A program made the position numbers and the translations under genes. DNA of 24,721 nucleotides from Candidatus Cloacimonas sp. GTDB lineage: Bacteria; Cloacimonadota; Cloacimonadia; Cloacimonadales; Cloacimonadaceae. Numbering within the stretch: the first letter of the stretch is position 1; each line of letters starts with the position of its first letter. Below are positions 16,122 to 24,599 of this stretch, in pieces. The notes below the pieces were generated by a model. The model made no database searches and had not been told where the DNA came from. It saw nothing but the letters and a program-made list of their open reading frames with translations. Location: contig DAONFA010000034.1 of the NCBI GenBank assembly GCA_035403355.1, forward strand, positions 1 to 24,721, written 5' to 3'.

Positions 16122-18787
16122 TGGTCAATTTTCCTGATTTGGATTACTTTAGCTTTACCTATACCAAAATGCAGTTCGGGTGCATTCTGCGAGCCCGTTC
16201 CTTTAGCACTGCAAAGCTCTCTCATCAAGATCTGTTCTTTATGTAAAGGTCTTTTAACAGTTACTTCCACTCTCGTTCCAAAAGCAGGACTATTAGGCAC
16301 CTTGGCAAAATTATCCGGTTTAGTTTCCAATAAAACAAGCTCATTTTTCCAGTAGGGCTTAATAACAATCCCCTTATTTTTCGTTGGCGTTTTATTCTGT
16401 AAAATCTTAGCTCCGGTTCCACTACCAACTACAAGGTCTTGTAAGCCATCCCTGTTCAAATCGGCACAGGCATTACCCCATCCGTTATAAATTCTGGCAC
16501 CGGCAAGCCAGGTGATATCTTCAAAAGTTCCATCGCCTTTGTTATGATACAAATAACTGCGTTCATTTTCATAAACGGAAGTGATGAATAAATCCAGATA
16601 GCCGTCATTATCCGCATCAAAAAATAGCGGGTCACTGTGCAGCTCATCATATTGTATTCCAGCTTGTTTGGTTACATCGGTAAACTGCCAATAGTAAATG
16701 GTATCGTTTTCCACTACTCTATAGGTTAAACCGTCATTCCTAAGCAGCATACTGATATCGGAAATATCCATATAGCGCGGATGAGCCAGATTCGCTACAA
16801 ATAAATCCAAATCACCGTCATTATCATAATCACCCCAGTCGGCTCCAATGCTATGACCATAATAGCCATTTTTATAAGTTCCGGCTAAGCCGTAGAGAGC
16901 AGCTACATCCACAAACAAAGAATCCTTCTGTTTCCAGCAGAAATTCCGGCTTAAACGGTAATTAGTAACATAAATTTCCTGCTTACCGTCATTATCAAAA
17001 TCAGCGGGAGCAACTCCCCTTCCAGGTAAACCGGGATTATCAGTATAATAGGGTTCGCGAAAGCCATAGTCCTTACTTTTATCGGTAAAATAGCCATCCT
17101 TGTTTTCCCAGAAAAAATCGGGAAAGCCACTGCGTTTTTGCCAGATTTCATAATTTGCTGCATAAAGAGAAGGATAACCGTTATTTGCAAGATCAATCCA
17201 GGCAACAGCTTCCGTAGGATAAGTATCCTCAATATCCCCGGCTCGCTCATTCACATTTATAAACTTTATATTATCATTATTTTTCAGCAGCTGGTCGCCT
17301 CTTCCCTGTGAGGAATGGCTGTAGGAAACAAAATCCAGTAAGCCGTCTTTATTGAAATCGGCAAATATACCTCCATTGCTATTCAAATCAGCTAAGCCGG
17401 CGCTGTCTGAAACCTCGGTAAACTGCAATCCGTTTTCGTTTTTATAAAGGTATTTGCCGTTGAACAATATGTCATTTAACCCATCAGCATTGTAGTCCGC
17501 TATAGCGACGCGCGAATAGCTTTCACCTTTAAGCCCGGCATTATAACTGATATCGGTAAAACAAATTCCCTTATAATCAGCTATTTTTTGCATCCATTTT
17601 AGCGGTTCTTCTTTAATCTTTAAAGTGGTATGTAATTTTGCCATCAATGCCATTGCATCTACATCATATCTATTGCGAGGTGAACCTGCTATCAAACACT
17701 GGGTAAGATATTTTGCAGCTCTTTTTTGATCAGCTTTTTTTCCTGTTAAAAGCACTGTTTTAGCCATCCAGAAATTAGTTTCCGCTTGTTCTCCCCGATT
17801 ATTGTTGCTGAAAGTAACCGTAGATAATAGGGCAAGTAGTTCTCTTTGCTGTTTCAGATTATTTTTCGGCAGCACGAGGATATCCAATTCATCACCGTAA
17901 AATTTGTAGGGTTCAACTAATTTGTAATAATACAGCTTTGCCTGTTGAAGGCGGACTCTTGCCTGCCAATCGCCAACGCTATAAAGATCGTAGAGCAGCG
18001 TTTGTTCTTTTGGAGAATATGCCAACTCCAAATATTGTTCTGCCAGCTCCAAAAGGTCTTCTTTTCCGCTAAAGTCCTTTCGGAAGGTTGGGGAAAGCAA
18101 AAAGAGGGAAGCAATATAAGCTGAAACCGGGTCTAAATTATCCACGGAAGGTAATGCTTGAATCATTCCCGTCCAATTTTTACGGTTGGCAAGGTTATAG
18201 AGCTTATAATACAAAGCAATCGGGCGATATTGGGATTTGGGATATCTGGTTTCAAATTCATTCAACAGCGCTAAAGCCAAAGAATCACTGCGTTCAATGC
18301 TTATGTCATCCACCAGGTCCTTAGCCATTGCTTCCACGATTGTGTTGTATTTTGCAGCAGAAGCAATTTTGGCATATAGCTCTTCTTCGCTGCATCTTTT
18401 TGTGTAGTATAACCAAACCGACCGATCCAGGGAATCGGTGATTGCTTCAGTGATAGTGCTAAAATCAGCATAGAAGCTTACCGAATCTACCTCTTCCGTT
18501 TCAGATAGCAAAAGCCACTGCAAAGCATCTTCCAAAGAATGAAAGTCAGTTGCCAAATGTTTATGGCATTCTTTTGCCAAATCCTTTCTATCGGCTCTAT
18601 GTGCATAGTCCAGAACTGTTTTCAGGTCTTCCATACTGCCTTGGTTAACTTTTGCCTGGATGTTTTCTTCAAATTTGGAAAGTAGCTGAAATTGTTCCTT
18701 ATCGCAAAGAAAGCGAATTTCATCATTGCTAATAGCATAGCAGCTGCATAGAAGCAAGAGTAGGAGAGCTAAGTTTAAATATTTCAT
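16118..18787 (-). CDS. FG-GAP/VCBS beta-propeller lipoprotein with C-terminal ASPIC/UnbV domain
   Basis: The 889-residue protein has a lipoprotein signal (poly-Leu, lipobox L-C-S-C, lipidated Cys16). Residues 20-400 are mainly helical and TPR-like, with YPKSQYRPIALYYKLYNLA and WMAKTVLLTGKK-type repeats. From about 410 to 800 there are seven FG-GAP calcium-loop motifs: DYNADGLND, DFNKDGLLD, DLANNGYPS (degenerate), DFDNDGKQE, DYDNDGDLD, DADNDGYLD and DLNRDGLQD. That number fits a seven-bladed propeller. The C-terminus (FGTRVEVTVKR, then LHFGIGKA) matches the ASPIC/UnbV domain. Such proteins are envelope-anchored and their substrates are mostly unknown. Its start is 2 nt from the hslO stop with a GGGAA site, and it overlaps guaD by 4 nt. 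Binding or surface-adhesion roles are guesses. Confidence 0.85.
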   Translation of the reverse strand: MKYLNLALLLLLLCSCYAISNDEIRFLCDKEQFQLLSKFEENIQAKVNQGSMEDLKTVLDYAHRADRKDLAKECHKHLATDFHSLEDALQWLLLSETEEVDSVSFYADFSTITEAITDSLDRSVWLYYTKRCSEEELYAKIASAAKYNTIVEAMAKDLVDDISIERSDSLALALLNEFETRYPKSQYRPIALYYKLYNLANRKNWTGMIQALPSVDNLDPVSAYIASLFLLSPTFRKDFSGKEDLLELAEQYLELAYSPKEQTLLYDLYSVGDWQARVRLQQAKLYYYKLVEPYKFYGDELDILVLPKNNLKQQRELLALLSTVTFSNNNRGEQAETNFWMAKTVLLTGKKADQKRAAKYLTQCLIAGSPRNRYDVDAMALMAKLHTTLKIKEEPLKWMQKIADYKGICFTDISYNAGLKGESYSRVAIADYNADGLNDILFNGKYLYKNENGLQFTEVSDSAGLADLNSNGGIFADFNKDGLLDFVSYSHSSQGRGDQLLKNNDNIKFINVNERAGDIEDTYPTEAVAWIDLANNGYPSLYAANYEIWQKRSGFPDFFWENKDGYFTDKSKDYGFREPYYTDNPGLPGRGVAPADFDNDGKQEIYVTNYRLSRNFCWKQKDSLFVDVAALYGLAGTYKNGYYGHSIGADWGDYDNDGDLDLFVANLAHPRYMDISDISMLLRNDGLTYRVVENDTIYYWQFTDVTKQAGIQYDELHSDPLFFDADNDGYLDLFITSVYENERSYLYHNKGDGTFEDITWLAGARIYNGWGNACADLNRDGLQDLVVGSGTGAKILQNKTPTKNKGIVIKPYWKNELVLLETKPDNFAKVPNSPAFGTRVEVTVKRPLHKEQILMRELCSAKGTGSQNAPELHFGIGKAKVIQIRKIDQ

Positions 18788-18789
18788 TG

Positions 18790-19665
18790 TTATTCCCGTA
18801 ATTGTTCAATTAATTGCTGAATGTCTTCTTTAGTAAAATTATAGGTCTTATTACAATAGAGGCAGACGGGTTGAATGCCGTCTTTTAGTGATTCCAATTC
18901 CTCTTTTCCCAAAAGCAATAAAGCTCTGCTGAAAAGTTCGTAACTGCAATTACAGCGATAGGCAATTTCTCTTTCTTCATTTATTTGCCACTGAAGTTCC
19001 TTAAACACAAAGCGGGAGAGAATTTCGGTTATGGATAGCCCCATATCCATCAAATCGCTGATATTGGGTGTTTTTGCCAAATTGCTGTTTATTAAATCTG
19101 CTATCTTTTCATCTGCAAAAGGCAGCTGTTGAATAATAAAACCACCGGCAGCACGCACTTTTGCCTCTTTATCTATCAATACACCCAAATTTACTGCAGT
19201 GGGGATCTGTTCCGATTGTTGATAGTAATAGACAAGGTCTTCTGCAATTTCTCCGCTAATTAACTCTATAGTGCTAAGATAAGACCTGCTGCCTTTTTTA
19301 TCCCTGCTAATAGTTAACGATCCTTTTCCCAATGCCTTGCCCACTTTGAAGTTATCTTCTTTTTGTTCATAAAACAAGCGAGGATTTTTAACATAGCCGC
19401 GCAGAAAGCCATTTTGGCTGCAGATTACGATTGCACCTTGTAAATCTCCCTCACTATCAATTCTCATAGTCACTTCGCTTTCTTCATCTTTCAAATCCCA
19501 GGATAGCATTGCCGTTGCCGAAATCATTCTGCCTAAAAGCAAAGTGGCAAGAGGAGAAAGGTCATGCAGATCACGCGCCGTTTGCACACAATTACTACTT
19601 TCCACAGCAAACACCCGAAAGTTGTTATTCTGCACTGAGCCGCGATATATCATATCCTTATTCAT
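18790..19665 (-). CDS. hslO: Redox-regulated chaperonin Hsp33
   Basis: The 291-residue length matches Hsp33. This cytoplasmic holdase is switched on by oxidation of a zinc-bound four-cysteine centre. The C-terminal pattern is Cys238-x-Cys240-x27-Cys268-x2-Cys271 (RCNCS ... CLYCNK), all four ligands intact. The N-terminal domain has the family phrases SPLATLLLGRMISATAML and GFIIQQLP. The ATG overlaps the end of the SpoIID-like gene by 8 nt, and the stop is 2 nt before the lipoprotein gene, so it is co-translated within the operon. Its presence in a probable anaerobe fits a role under transient oxidative or heat stress (inference). Confidence 0.96.
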   Translation of the reverse strand: MNKDMIYRGSVQNNNFRVFAVESSNCVQTARDLHDLSPLATLLLGRMISATAMLSWDLKDEESEVTMRIDSEGDLQGAIVICSQNGFLRGYVKNPRLFYEQKEDNFKVGKALGKGSLTISRDKKGSRSYLSTIELISGEIAEDLVYYYQQSEQIPTAVNLGVLIDKEAKVRAAGGFIIQQLPFADEKIADLINSNLAKTPNISDLMDMGLSITEILSRFVFKELQWQINEEREIAYRCNCSYELFSRALLLLGKEELESLKDGIQPVCLYCNKTYNFTKEDIQQLIEQLRE

Positions 19666-21151
19666 CCATCCAATCCTTATTGATAACTGTTTCGGGGTAA
19701 TAGTGCTGTAAAATATTGTTATAATCCATCCCTTCTCTTGCCTTTCGGAGAGCTCCTACCTGACACATTCCAGCTCCATGACCTGCCCCTCTACCCTTGA
19801 TATTAATTGTTGCCTTAGGGTGAATAGTAACCGTTGTGTTGTTTGCAGAATAAGAACCCTCTATATAAAAAAACGAGGATAGAAGGTTACCGAAGACCTG
19901 CCGAATTTGATATTCACTATTTAGGGTGATTGTATTATTGCCGTTAAGCTTCATTTCGGTTATGCGTCCCGAATTTCCTCTCTGGATTATTTCAATGCTG
20001 TTAATGTAATCCAGCCCGGCATTTTTAGCTAATTGTTTAGCTGAAATTGATTTATGCCAGGAAAGCGCACCGCGTTCCCAGGAACTCATATCTTCCTCAG
20101 CAAGATCTTTATCAATCCACTTACGCGCATCACTTTCCTTGCTTAAATCATAGTTTTGCACTTCTTTAAGGCAGTTAACTCCTTTTAAATAATCCACCGG
20201 CTTTCCTTTCCAGATAATATCGGCTGCTTCTGTTTTTCCGCCACAGCAACTATGATAGGTAGCATCAGCAATATTTCCGTTATATAATAAGACCTCAGAT
20301 GCACTGTTGCGAACCGCTTGCAGTATCTGTTCATTTTGTAAATACTTGCCTTTATACACCTGGCAGTGAGTTGTCCTACACAGATCGCAGCCATCTGCTT
20401 TGTGTTTATTATTCAGTAACAAAGCGAGGGCATGTGTTCTGGCTGCAACTGCCTGTGCCTTAAGGGCTTCTCCGGGTGCATTATTACCAATTTCGTTTTG
20501 GATTACTCCGGCAAGATAATCCTCCAAAGGCAGAAAGTGATTCAAAACAATATTTTTCTGCACGGTTTTCAGAACAAAATCACCGCTATAGGCATAGTCA
20601 TCTTCCTGCAGATAGATATCCGCAGAGGAATGAATTTTTACAGGAGTTTCCAGATAGCAGATATTTCCGTTTTCATCCTGAATCCGAATTGTGGAATTTA
20701 ACATCGGGATTTCTTTAATTTTTTTGGCGGGGATATTATGTTTTTGCGCATATTGCAATGCTTCTTCTTCGGTTGTAAAACTTTCCGGCAGAAAGTGCTG
20801 CAGTTCTTTCTTAATTTTCAAGCGGGAGTTCTCCCACACAAAAAAATCCCGAACTACTTCTTTAGGGTTATCAGTGGTTTCCGTCACTATTTCCGTATAG
20901 TCCAAAATTGCATAGTGCACAAGGGTCTCGGGATTCCGGATGCTAATCGTGATGGACGAATTAAAACTATGCGAAATAAGACCATCCGTTTCGCTAACCG
21001 TTATCTGTGTATTATTTGTTTTAGGAGTGATAGTTACGGTGGGTTCGCTTACCAGATTTATTTCCAGATACAGCTCTCCGTCTATAAATTGAGCGCCTGC
21101 CAGCAAACCAGTGCCAAGCAAAAGCATAAGTAAAAGGAAAAGATGTTTCAT
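19658..21151 (-). CDS. SpoIID/LytB-domain protein, predicted peptidoglycan lytic transglycosylase
   Basis: The 497-residue secreted protein starts with a signal peptide (KHLFLLLMLLLGTGLLAGA). About 180 residues of beta-rich N-terminal sequence, including a probable SPOR-like stretch around residues 120-150 (FTTEEEALQYAQKHNIPAKKI), precede the SpoIID domain. The domain begins PLEDYLAGVIQNEIGN, with Glu220 as the candidate catalytic acid. It continues APGEALKAQAVAARTHALA, has a CDLCRTTHCQVYKG segment and the YHSCCGGKTEAA motif, and ends GRGAGHGAGMCQVGA. SpoIID cleaves glycan strands lacking peptide stems. In non-sporulating Gram-negatives the homologues act in cell division or wall remodelling, so this gene does not imply sporulation. 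It lies 14 nt after metG with only an A-rich leader and no strong ribosome site. Confidence 0.9.
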   Translation of the reverse strand: MKHLFLLLMLLLGTGLLAGAQFIDGELYLEINLVSEPTVTITPKTNNTQITVSETDGLISHSFNSSITISIRNPETLVHYAILDYTEIVTETTDNPKEVVRDFFVWENSRLKIKKELQHFLPESFTTEEEALQYAQKHNIPAKKIKEIPMLNSTIRIQDENGNICYLETPVKIHSSADIYLQEDDYAYSGDFVLKTVQKNIVLNHFLPLEDYLAGVIQNEIGNNAPGEALKAQAVAARTHALALLLNNKHKADGCDLCRTTHCQVYKGKYLQNEQILQAVRNSASEVLLYNGNIADATYHSCCGGKTEAADIIWKGKPVDYLKGVNCLKEVQNYDLSKESDARKWIDKDLAEEDMSSWERGALSWHKSISAKQLAKNAGLDYINSIEIIQRGNSGRITEMKLNGNNTITLNSEYQIRQVFGNLLSSFFYIEGSYSANNTTVTIHPKATINIKGRGAGHGAGMCQVGALRKAREGMDYNNILQHYYPETVINKDWMDE

Positions 21152-21165
21152 TTTTTTATGTTGAT

Positions 21166-23202
21166 TTACTGCACAACGGCTCCGGGAATTCCTTCTCCAT
21201 CCGGAACTAATACCCTTAATTTGCCATTTACTTTGGCAGCTAAAATCATTCCTTGGGATTCTATGCCCCTAATTTTTCGGGGCATCAGGTTTACCAGCAT
21301 TAAAACCGTTTTACCGATAAGTTTTTGGGGTTCATAATCAACAGCAATTCCGGCCACCAGTTCCCGTTTTTCACTTCCTATATCTACCTCTAATTTCAGC
21401 AGTTTATCAGTATTTGCAATGCGTTCTGCTGCAAGCACTTTTGCTAAACGCAAATCCAGCTTGGCAAAGTCCTCATAGCTGATTAATTCTTTCAGCGGTT
21501 CAACATTGCCAGGGTTAAATTCTGCTCTTTCACCATCCGGATTTCTTTTCTGCGAATGCAGTTTAGCTAACTGTGCCTCAATTTCCTTATCTTCAATTTT
21601 CCGGAAAAGGGGCTTAGTATCCTGTAGTGAAATATCTTCCGTCAGTTTATATGCTTCCTGGAAATTAAAGTTTTCCGGCAAACCCATCATTTGTCTTAAG
21701 CGCAGCATTGATTTGGGCAGAATGGGGAAGAAGGCAACAGAGATTTTTGCCAGCAGATTGGTAGAAACATATAAAGTTTCATTCACTGCTTCTCTATTTT
21801 CCTTAATCTGTGCCCAGGGTTTGTTTTCATCAAAAAAGCGGTTGCCCAGGCGAGCTATATCCAAAATTAAACGAGTATTTTTCTTCACCTGATAATCCGC
21901 ATAACTTTCCTCAATCTCTTTTAAGATATTATCCGCTTCGACAATTACTTTTTGGGAGGCAGCGTTTAAGGCACAGTTAGTTATTTTACCTCCGAAATTC
22001 TTATTCGCAAAGGCAAAAACTCTGTTGGCAAGGTTACCCAAAGTATTATTCAAATCACCGTTTATTTTATTTTGGAAATCCTGGAAACTGAAATCAGAAT
22101 CCTGCCTTTCGGGAGCGTTAACTGCAAGATAGTAGCGCAGATATTCACCTTCAAAATCCTGCAAAAATTCATCTACCCAAATTGCCCAATTCCTGCTGGT
22201 GGAAATTTTTTCTCCTTCCAGGTTCATAAATTCATTGGCAGGTATATCATAAGGCAGGCAGTATTTGGTATCCTGTCCCATCAGCATAGCAGGCCAAATT
22301 AAGGAATGGAAAATGATGTTGTCTTTTCCGATAAAATGAATTAACCGCGTTTCAGGGTTCAACCAATAGTCCTTCCACTTTTCCGGTTGACCTGTTTTTT
22401 CTGCCCATTCAATGGTGGAAGATATATATCCGATGGGAGCATCAAACCAAACATAAAGAACTTTGCCTTGTGCTTCGGGAAGAGGAACAGGAACACCCCA
22501 AGCTAAATCTCTGGTTATGGATCGTTCCACTAAACCCTGTTCCAGCAAACCCAAAATGAAATTGCGTACATTTTCCTTCCAGTAGTCCTTAGTAGCAAGC
22601 CATTGCTTTAGCTCTTCCCGAAATCCATCCAGCTGCAAAAACCAGTGTTTTGTTTCTTTGATTACAGGAGTGGAACCGCAAAGTTTGCATTTTGGCTCTT
22701 TTAAGGTTGTTGTTTCATAAATCTGACCGCATTTATCACATTGATCTCCACGGGCACCACTTGCACCGCAACGGGGACAAATTCCTTCCACATATCTATC
22801 AGGAAGATAGCGTTTATCCTTGTCACAATAGAATTGCAGCGTGGTTTTGGGTTTTATATAGCCCTTATTGTATAATTGCAAAAAGAAATCAGCGGCAAGT
22901 TTATAGTGAGGTGGACGGGAAGTTCCGCTAAAATTATCAAATTCAATACCCACTCCGTCAAATGCTTCCTTAATGCTACGGTGATAATAAGATACTACTT
23001 CTTGAGGAGTAATTCCTTCTTTATCGGCAGTAATGGAAATCGGTGTGCCATGTTCATCCGTTCCACAAATATAGATCACATCTTCACCCTGTAAACGCAA
23101 GTAGCGAACAAATATATCAGCCGGCAAATAGGCACCGGCTAAATGTCCGATATGCAATTTTCCGTTGGCGTAAGGTAACGCACTGGTAACTATATATTTC
23201 AT
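21166..23202 (-). CDS. metG: Methionyl-tRNA synthetase with C-terminal tRNA-binding domain
   Basis: The 678-residue class I synthetase charges initiator and elongator tRNA-Met. The HIGH motif is intact (residues 17-20, KLHIGHL). The KMSKS loop is KISTS (332-336), a variant seen in Bacteroidetes-type and archaeal-type MetRS. The zinc-knuckle insertion has CPRCGASGARGDQCDKC followed by a second CKLC pair. From about residue 575 an EMAP/Trbp111-like OB-fold domain (FAKLDLRLAKVL to PRKIRGIESQGMILAA) provides nonspecific tRNA binding and dimerisation. The ATG overlaps the lysC stop by 4 nt (ATGA). The full-length two-domain form matches the E. coli-type architecture. Confidence 0.97.
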   Translation of the reverse strand: MKYIVTSALPYANGKLHIGHLAGAYLPADIFVRYLRLQGEDVIYICGTDEHGTPISITADKEGITPQEVVSYYHRSIKEAFDGVGIEFDNFSGTSRPPHYKLAADFFLQLYNKGYIKPKTTLQFYCDKDKRYLPDRYVEGICPRCGASGARGDQCDKCGQIYETTTLKEPKCKLCGSTPVIKETKHWFLQLDGFREELKQWLATKDYWKENVRNFILGLLEQGLVERSITRDLAWGVPVPLPEAQGKVLYVWFDAPIGYISSTIEWAEKTGQPEKWKDYWLNPETRLIHFIGKDNIIFHSLIWPAMLMGQDTKYCLPYDIPANEFMNLEGEKISTSRNWAIWVDEFLQDFEGEYLRYYLAVNAPERQDSDFSFQDFQNKINGDLNNTLGNLANRVFAFANKNFGGKITNCALNAASQKVIVEADNILKEIEESYADYQVKKNTRLILDIARLGNRFFDENKPWAQIKENREAVNETLYVSTNLLAKISVAFFPILPKSMLRLRQMMGLPENFNFQEAYKLTEDISLQDTKPLFRKIEDKEIEAQLAKLHSQKRNPDGERAEFNPGNVEPLKELISYEDFAKLDLRLAKVLAAERIANTDKLLKLEVDIGSEKRELVAGIAVDYEPQKLIGKTVLMLVNLMPRKIRGIESQGMILAAKVNGKLRVLVPDGEGIPGAVVQ

Positions 23203-24380
23203 TGGCTGTCCTCAATATAAATTTTATGCAGGGTTTTTATTGCCGGGGTCAAATTCGGGCTGGGAAGCAAGAGTTCCACGCTTTGTTCATTATTAAAGCT
23301 CCTTAAGATCTGAAAATCTTTACAGTTTTCCAGCAGGGATGCTAAAAATGCCGGGTCGTTTCCTAAACCTAAACCAACCAAATTTACAAAAGCGAAATTA
23401 TTATCCTTGTGAATAGGTTTTATACCCTTTTCCTGCAAAAAATAATCCACTTCCTTTTCGTATTTGTTTTCTATGAAAAATTCCCAAATCCCTTCGTTAA
23501 TGAAGCTCTTGTAAATTTCATAAATCCACTGTTGCAGCATTCTTAGCACCTCGTCATTAACCGGTAAGATGTAACGCAGTAAAAAGTCCTTATGAGCAAT
23601 AGCTGTCACTTTTCTCTCTTCCATTTCCTCCTCCTCACTTTTTTTCGGCAGGTTACGGGTTATCAACGAACCCGGAGCAAAAGTGAAAGAGGATTTCACT
23701 TCCACTTCCACACCATATTTAATAGCATATTCCACAGCCCGCGGATGTAAGACCTTAGAGCCATTATAACAAAGAGTTAACATCAGCTCAGGACTTATGT
23801 ATTTCAGCAATTTCGGTTTTTCCACCAGCTTGGGATCAGCCGTATAAACACCATCCACATCAGTATAAATCTCACATTTATTTGCTTTTAAATAACAAGC
23901 TAAAGCTACAGCGGAAGTATCAGAACCCCCTCTTCCCAGAGTTGTAATTTCCTTACTTGTGCTCACACCTTGAAAACCTGCTACAATAACCACTTTGCCT
24001 TTAGCCAGTTCTTCCTGGATACGAAAAGCATTCACCTTCAAAATGCGCGCATTGCCATGCTTTTCATCAGTTATAATCCCACTCTGAGAACCGGTAAAAG
24101 AAATGGAAGGAATGCCTTCCTCCATCAAAGCTAACGACAATAAACTCATACTGATCCGTTCCCCCGCTGTCAATAACATATCCAGCTCTCGCCGCGAAGG
24201 ATGGCTGGAAATTCCATAAGCCAAAGAAAAAAGCTCGTCCGTTGTTTTTGCCATCGCCGAAACAACTAAAACGAGTCCTTCCCCTTTGTGATATTCACCG
24301 GAGAGTTTATGTGCTATGTTGCGGATTAAATCAATGTTACCAACTGAAGTTCCGCCGAATTTTTTCACTATTATTGCCAT
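23199..24380 (-). CDS. lysC: Aspartate kinase with divergent C-terminal regulatory region
   Basis: The enzyme phosphorylates aspartate, the first step towards lysine, threonine, methionine and diaminopimelate. From ATG 24380 it has 393 residues. The catalytic domain is complete: VKKFGGTSVGN at the N-terminus, TLGRGGSDTSAVALA, CEIYTDVDGVYTADPKLV and LCYNGSKVLHPRAVEYA. After about residue 260 the expected ACT-domain phrases are weak. Only a divergent tail (about 260-393, including NFAFVNLVGLGLGNDP) remains, so effector binding may be unusual. The frame is open to 24539, but that extension has no ribosome site and reads as non-coding. A weak AGGA lies 13 bases before the chosen ATG. It heads the six-gene minus-strand operon, and the metG start overlaps its stop. 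Confidence 0.93.
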   Translation of the reverse strand: MAIIVKKFGGTSVGNIDLIRNIAHKLSGEYHKGEGLVLVVSAMAKTTDELFSLAYGISSHPSRRELDMLLTAGERISMSLLSLALMEEGIPSISFTGSQSGIITDEKHGNARILKVNAFRIQEELAKGKVVIVAGFQGVSTSKEITTLGRGGSDTSAVALACYLKANKCEIYTDVDGVYTADPKLVEKPKLLKYISPELMLTLCYNGSKVLHPRAVEYAIKYGVEVEVKSSFTFAPGSLITRNLPKKSEEEEMEERKVTAIAHKDFLLRYILPVNDEVLRMLQQWIYEIYKSFINEGIWEFFIENKYEKEVDYFLQEKGIKPIHKDNNFAFVNLVGLGLGNDPAFLASLLENCKDFQILRSFNNEQSVELLLPSPNLTPAIKTLHKIYIEDSQ

Positions 24381-24572
24381 ATCTATCTTTTTTTCCTGCT
24401 TTGCTCTTGATGTCAAGAAAAAAAGATTTTTTTTGGGATTACCCGGGAAGATGCAGTGTTGCCGTTTGCTTTCTGCTCTCAACCCGCAGGTTAAAACCCT
24501 GTAGTGTAATATCGGAGTGTTGACCTCCCGGTTAATCATCTCTTACACTTTTTTCCCTTACCGAAAGGCAAT
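24381..24572 (-). other. Non-coding leader upstream of lysC
   Basis: No credible gene is seen. On the minus strand the stretch has a TTGACA hexamer (24416-24411) with no -10 at proper spacing, a run of A and T bases near 24420-24435, and short palindromes (AACC/GGTT arms around 24480-24500, TACCCGGG near 24440). A transcript leader of up to about 160 nt is possible. I see no convincing lysine riboswitch or attenuator. Confidence 0.4.
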
Positions 24573-24599
24573 CGGTGGTAGGTTTTGACTTACAATTTT
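24573..24599 (+). repeat. Right copy of flanking inverted repeat
   Basis: The 27 bases are the exact reverse complement of 38-64. Both copies lie upstream of the operon next to them and are oriented to read away from it. From 24583 onwards the sequence also forms the first unit of the tandem element. Confidence 0.85.

Noticed and set aside
19658..21151. Evidence for sporulation from the SpoIID domain
   Set aside because: SpoIID/LytB domains are common in non-sporulating Gram-negatives, and no other sporulation gene is present.
24411..24416. TTGACA on the minus strand as the -35 of a lysC promoter
   Set aside because: The bases 15-19 downstream are an A-run region without a TATAAT-like match, and the lysC ATG follows too soon.
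24381..24539. lysC N-terminal extension, or a separate small protein
   Set aside because: It is an in-frame open stretch with no ribosome site, and the aspartokinase signature begins right at the ATG at 24380.
24381..24572. Lysine riboswitch in the lysC leader
   Set aside because: The length would allow it, but I could not find the conserved L-box core or paired arms by eye.
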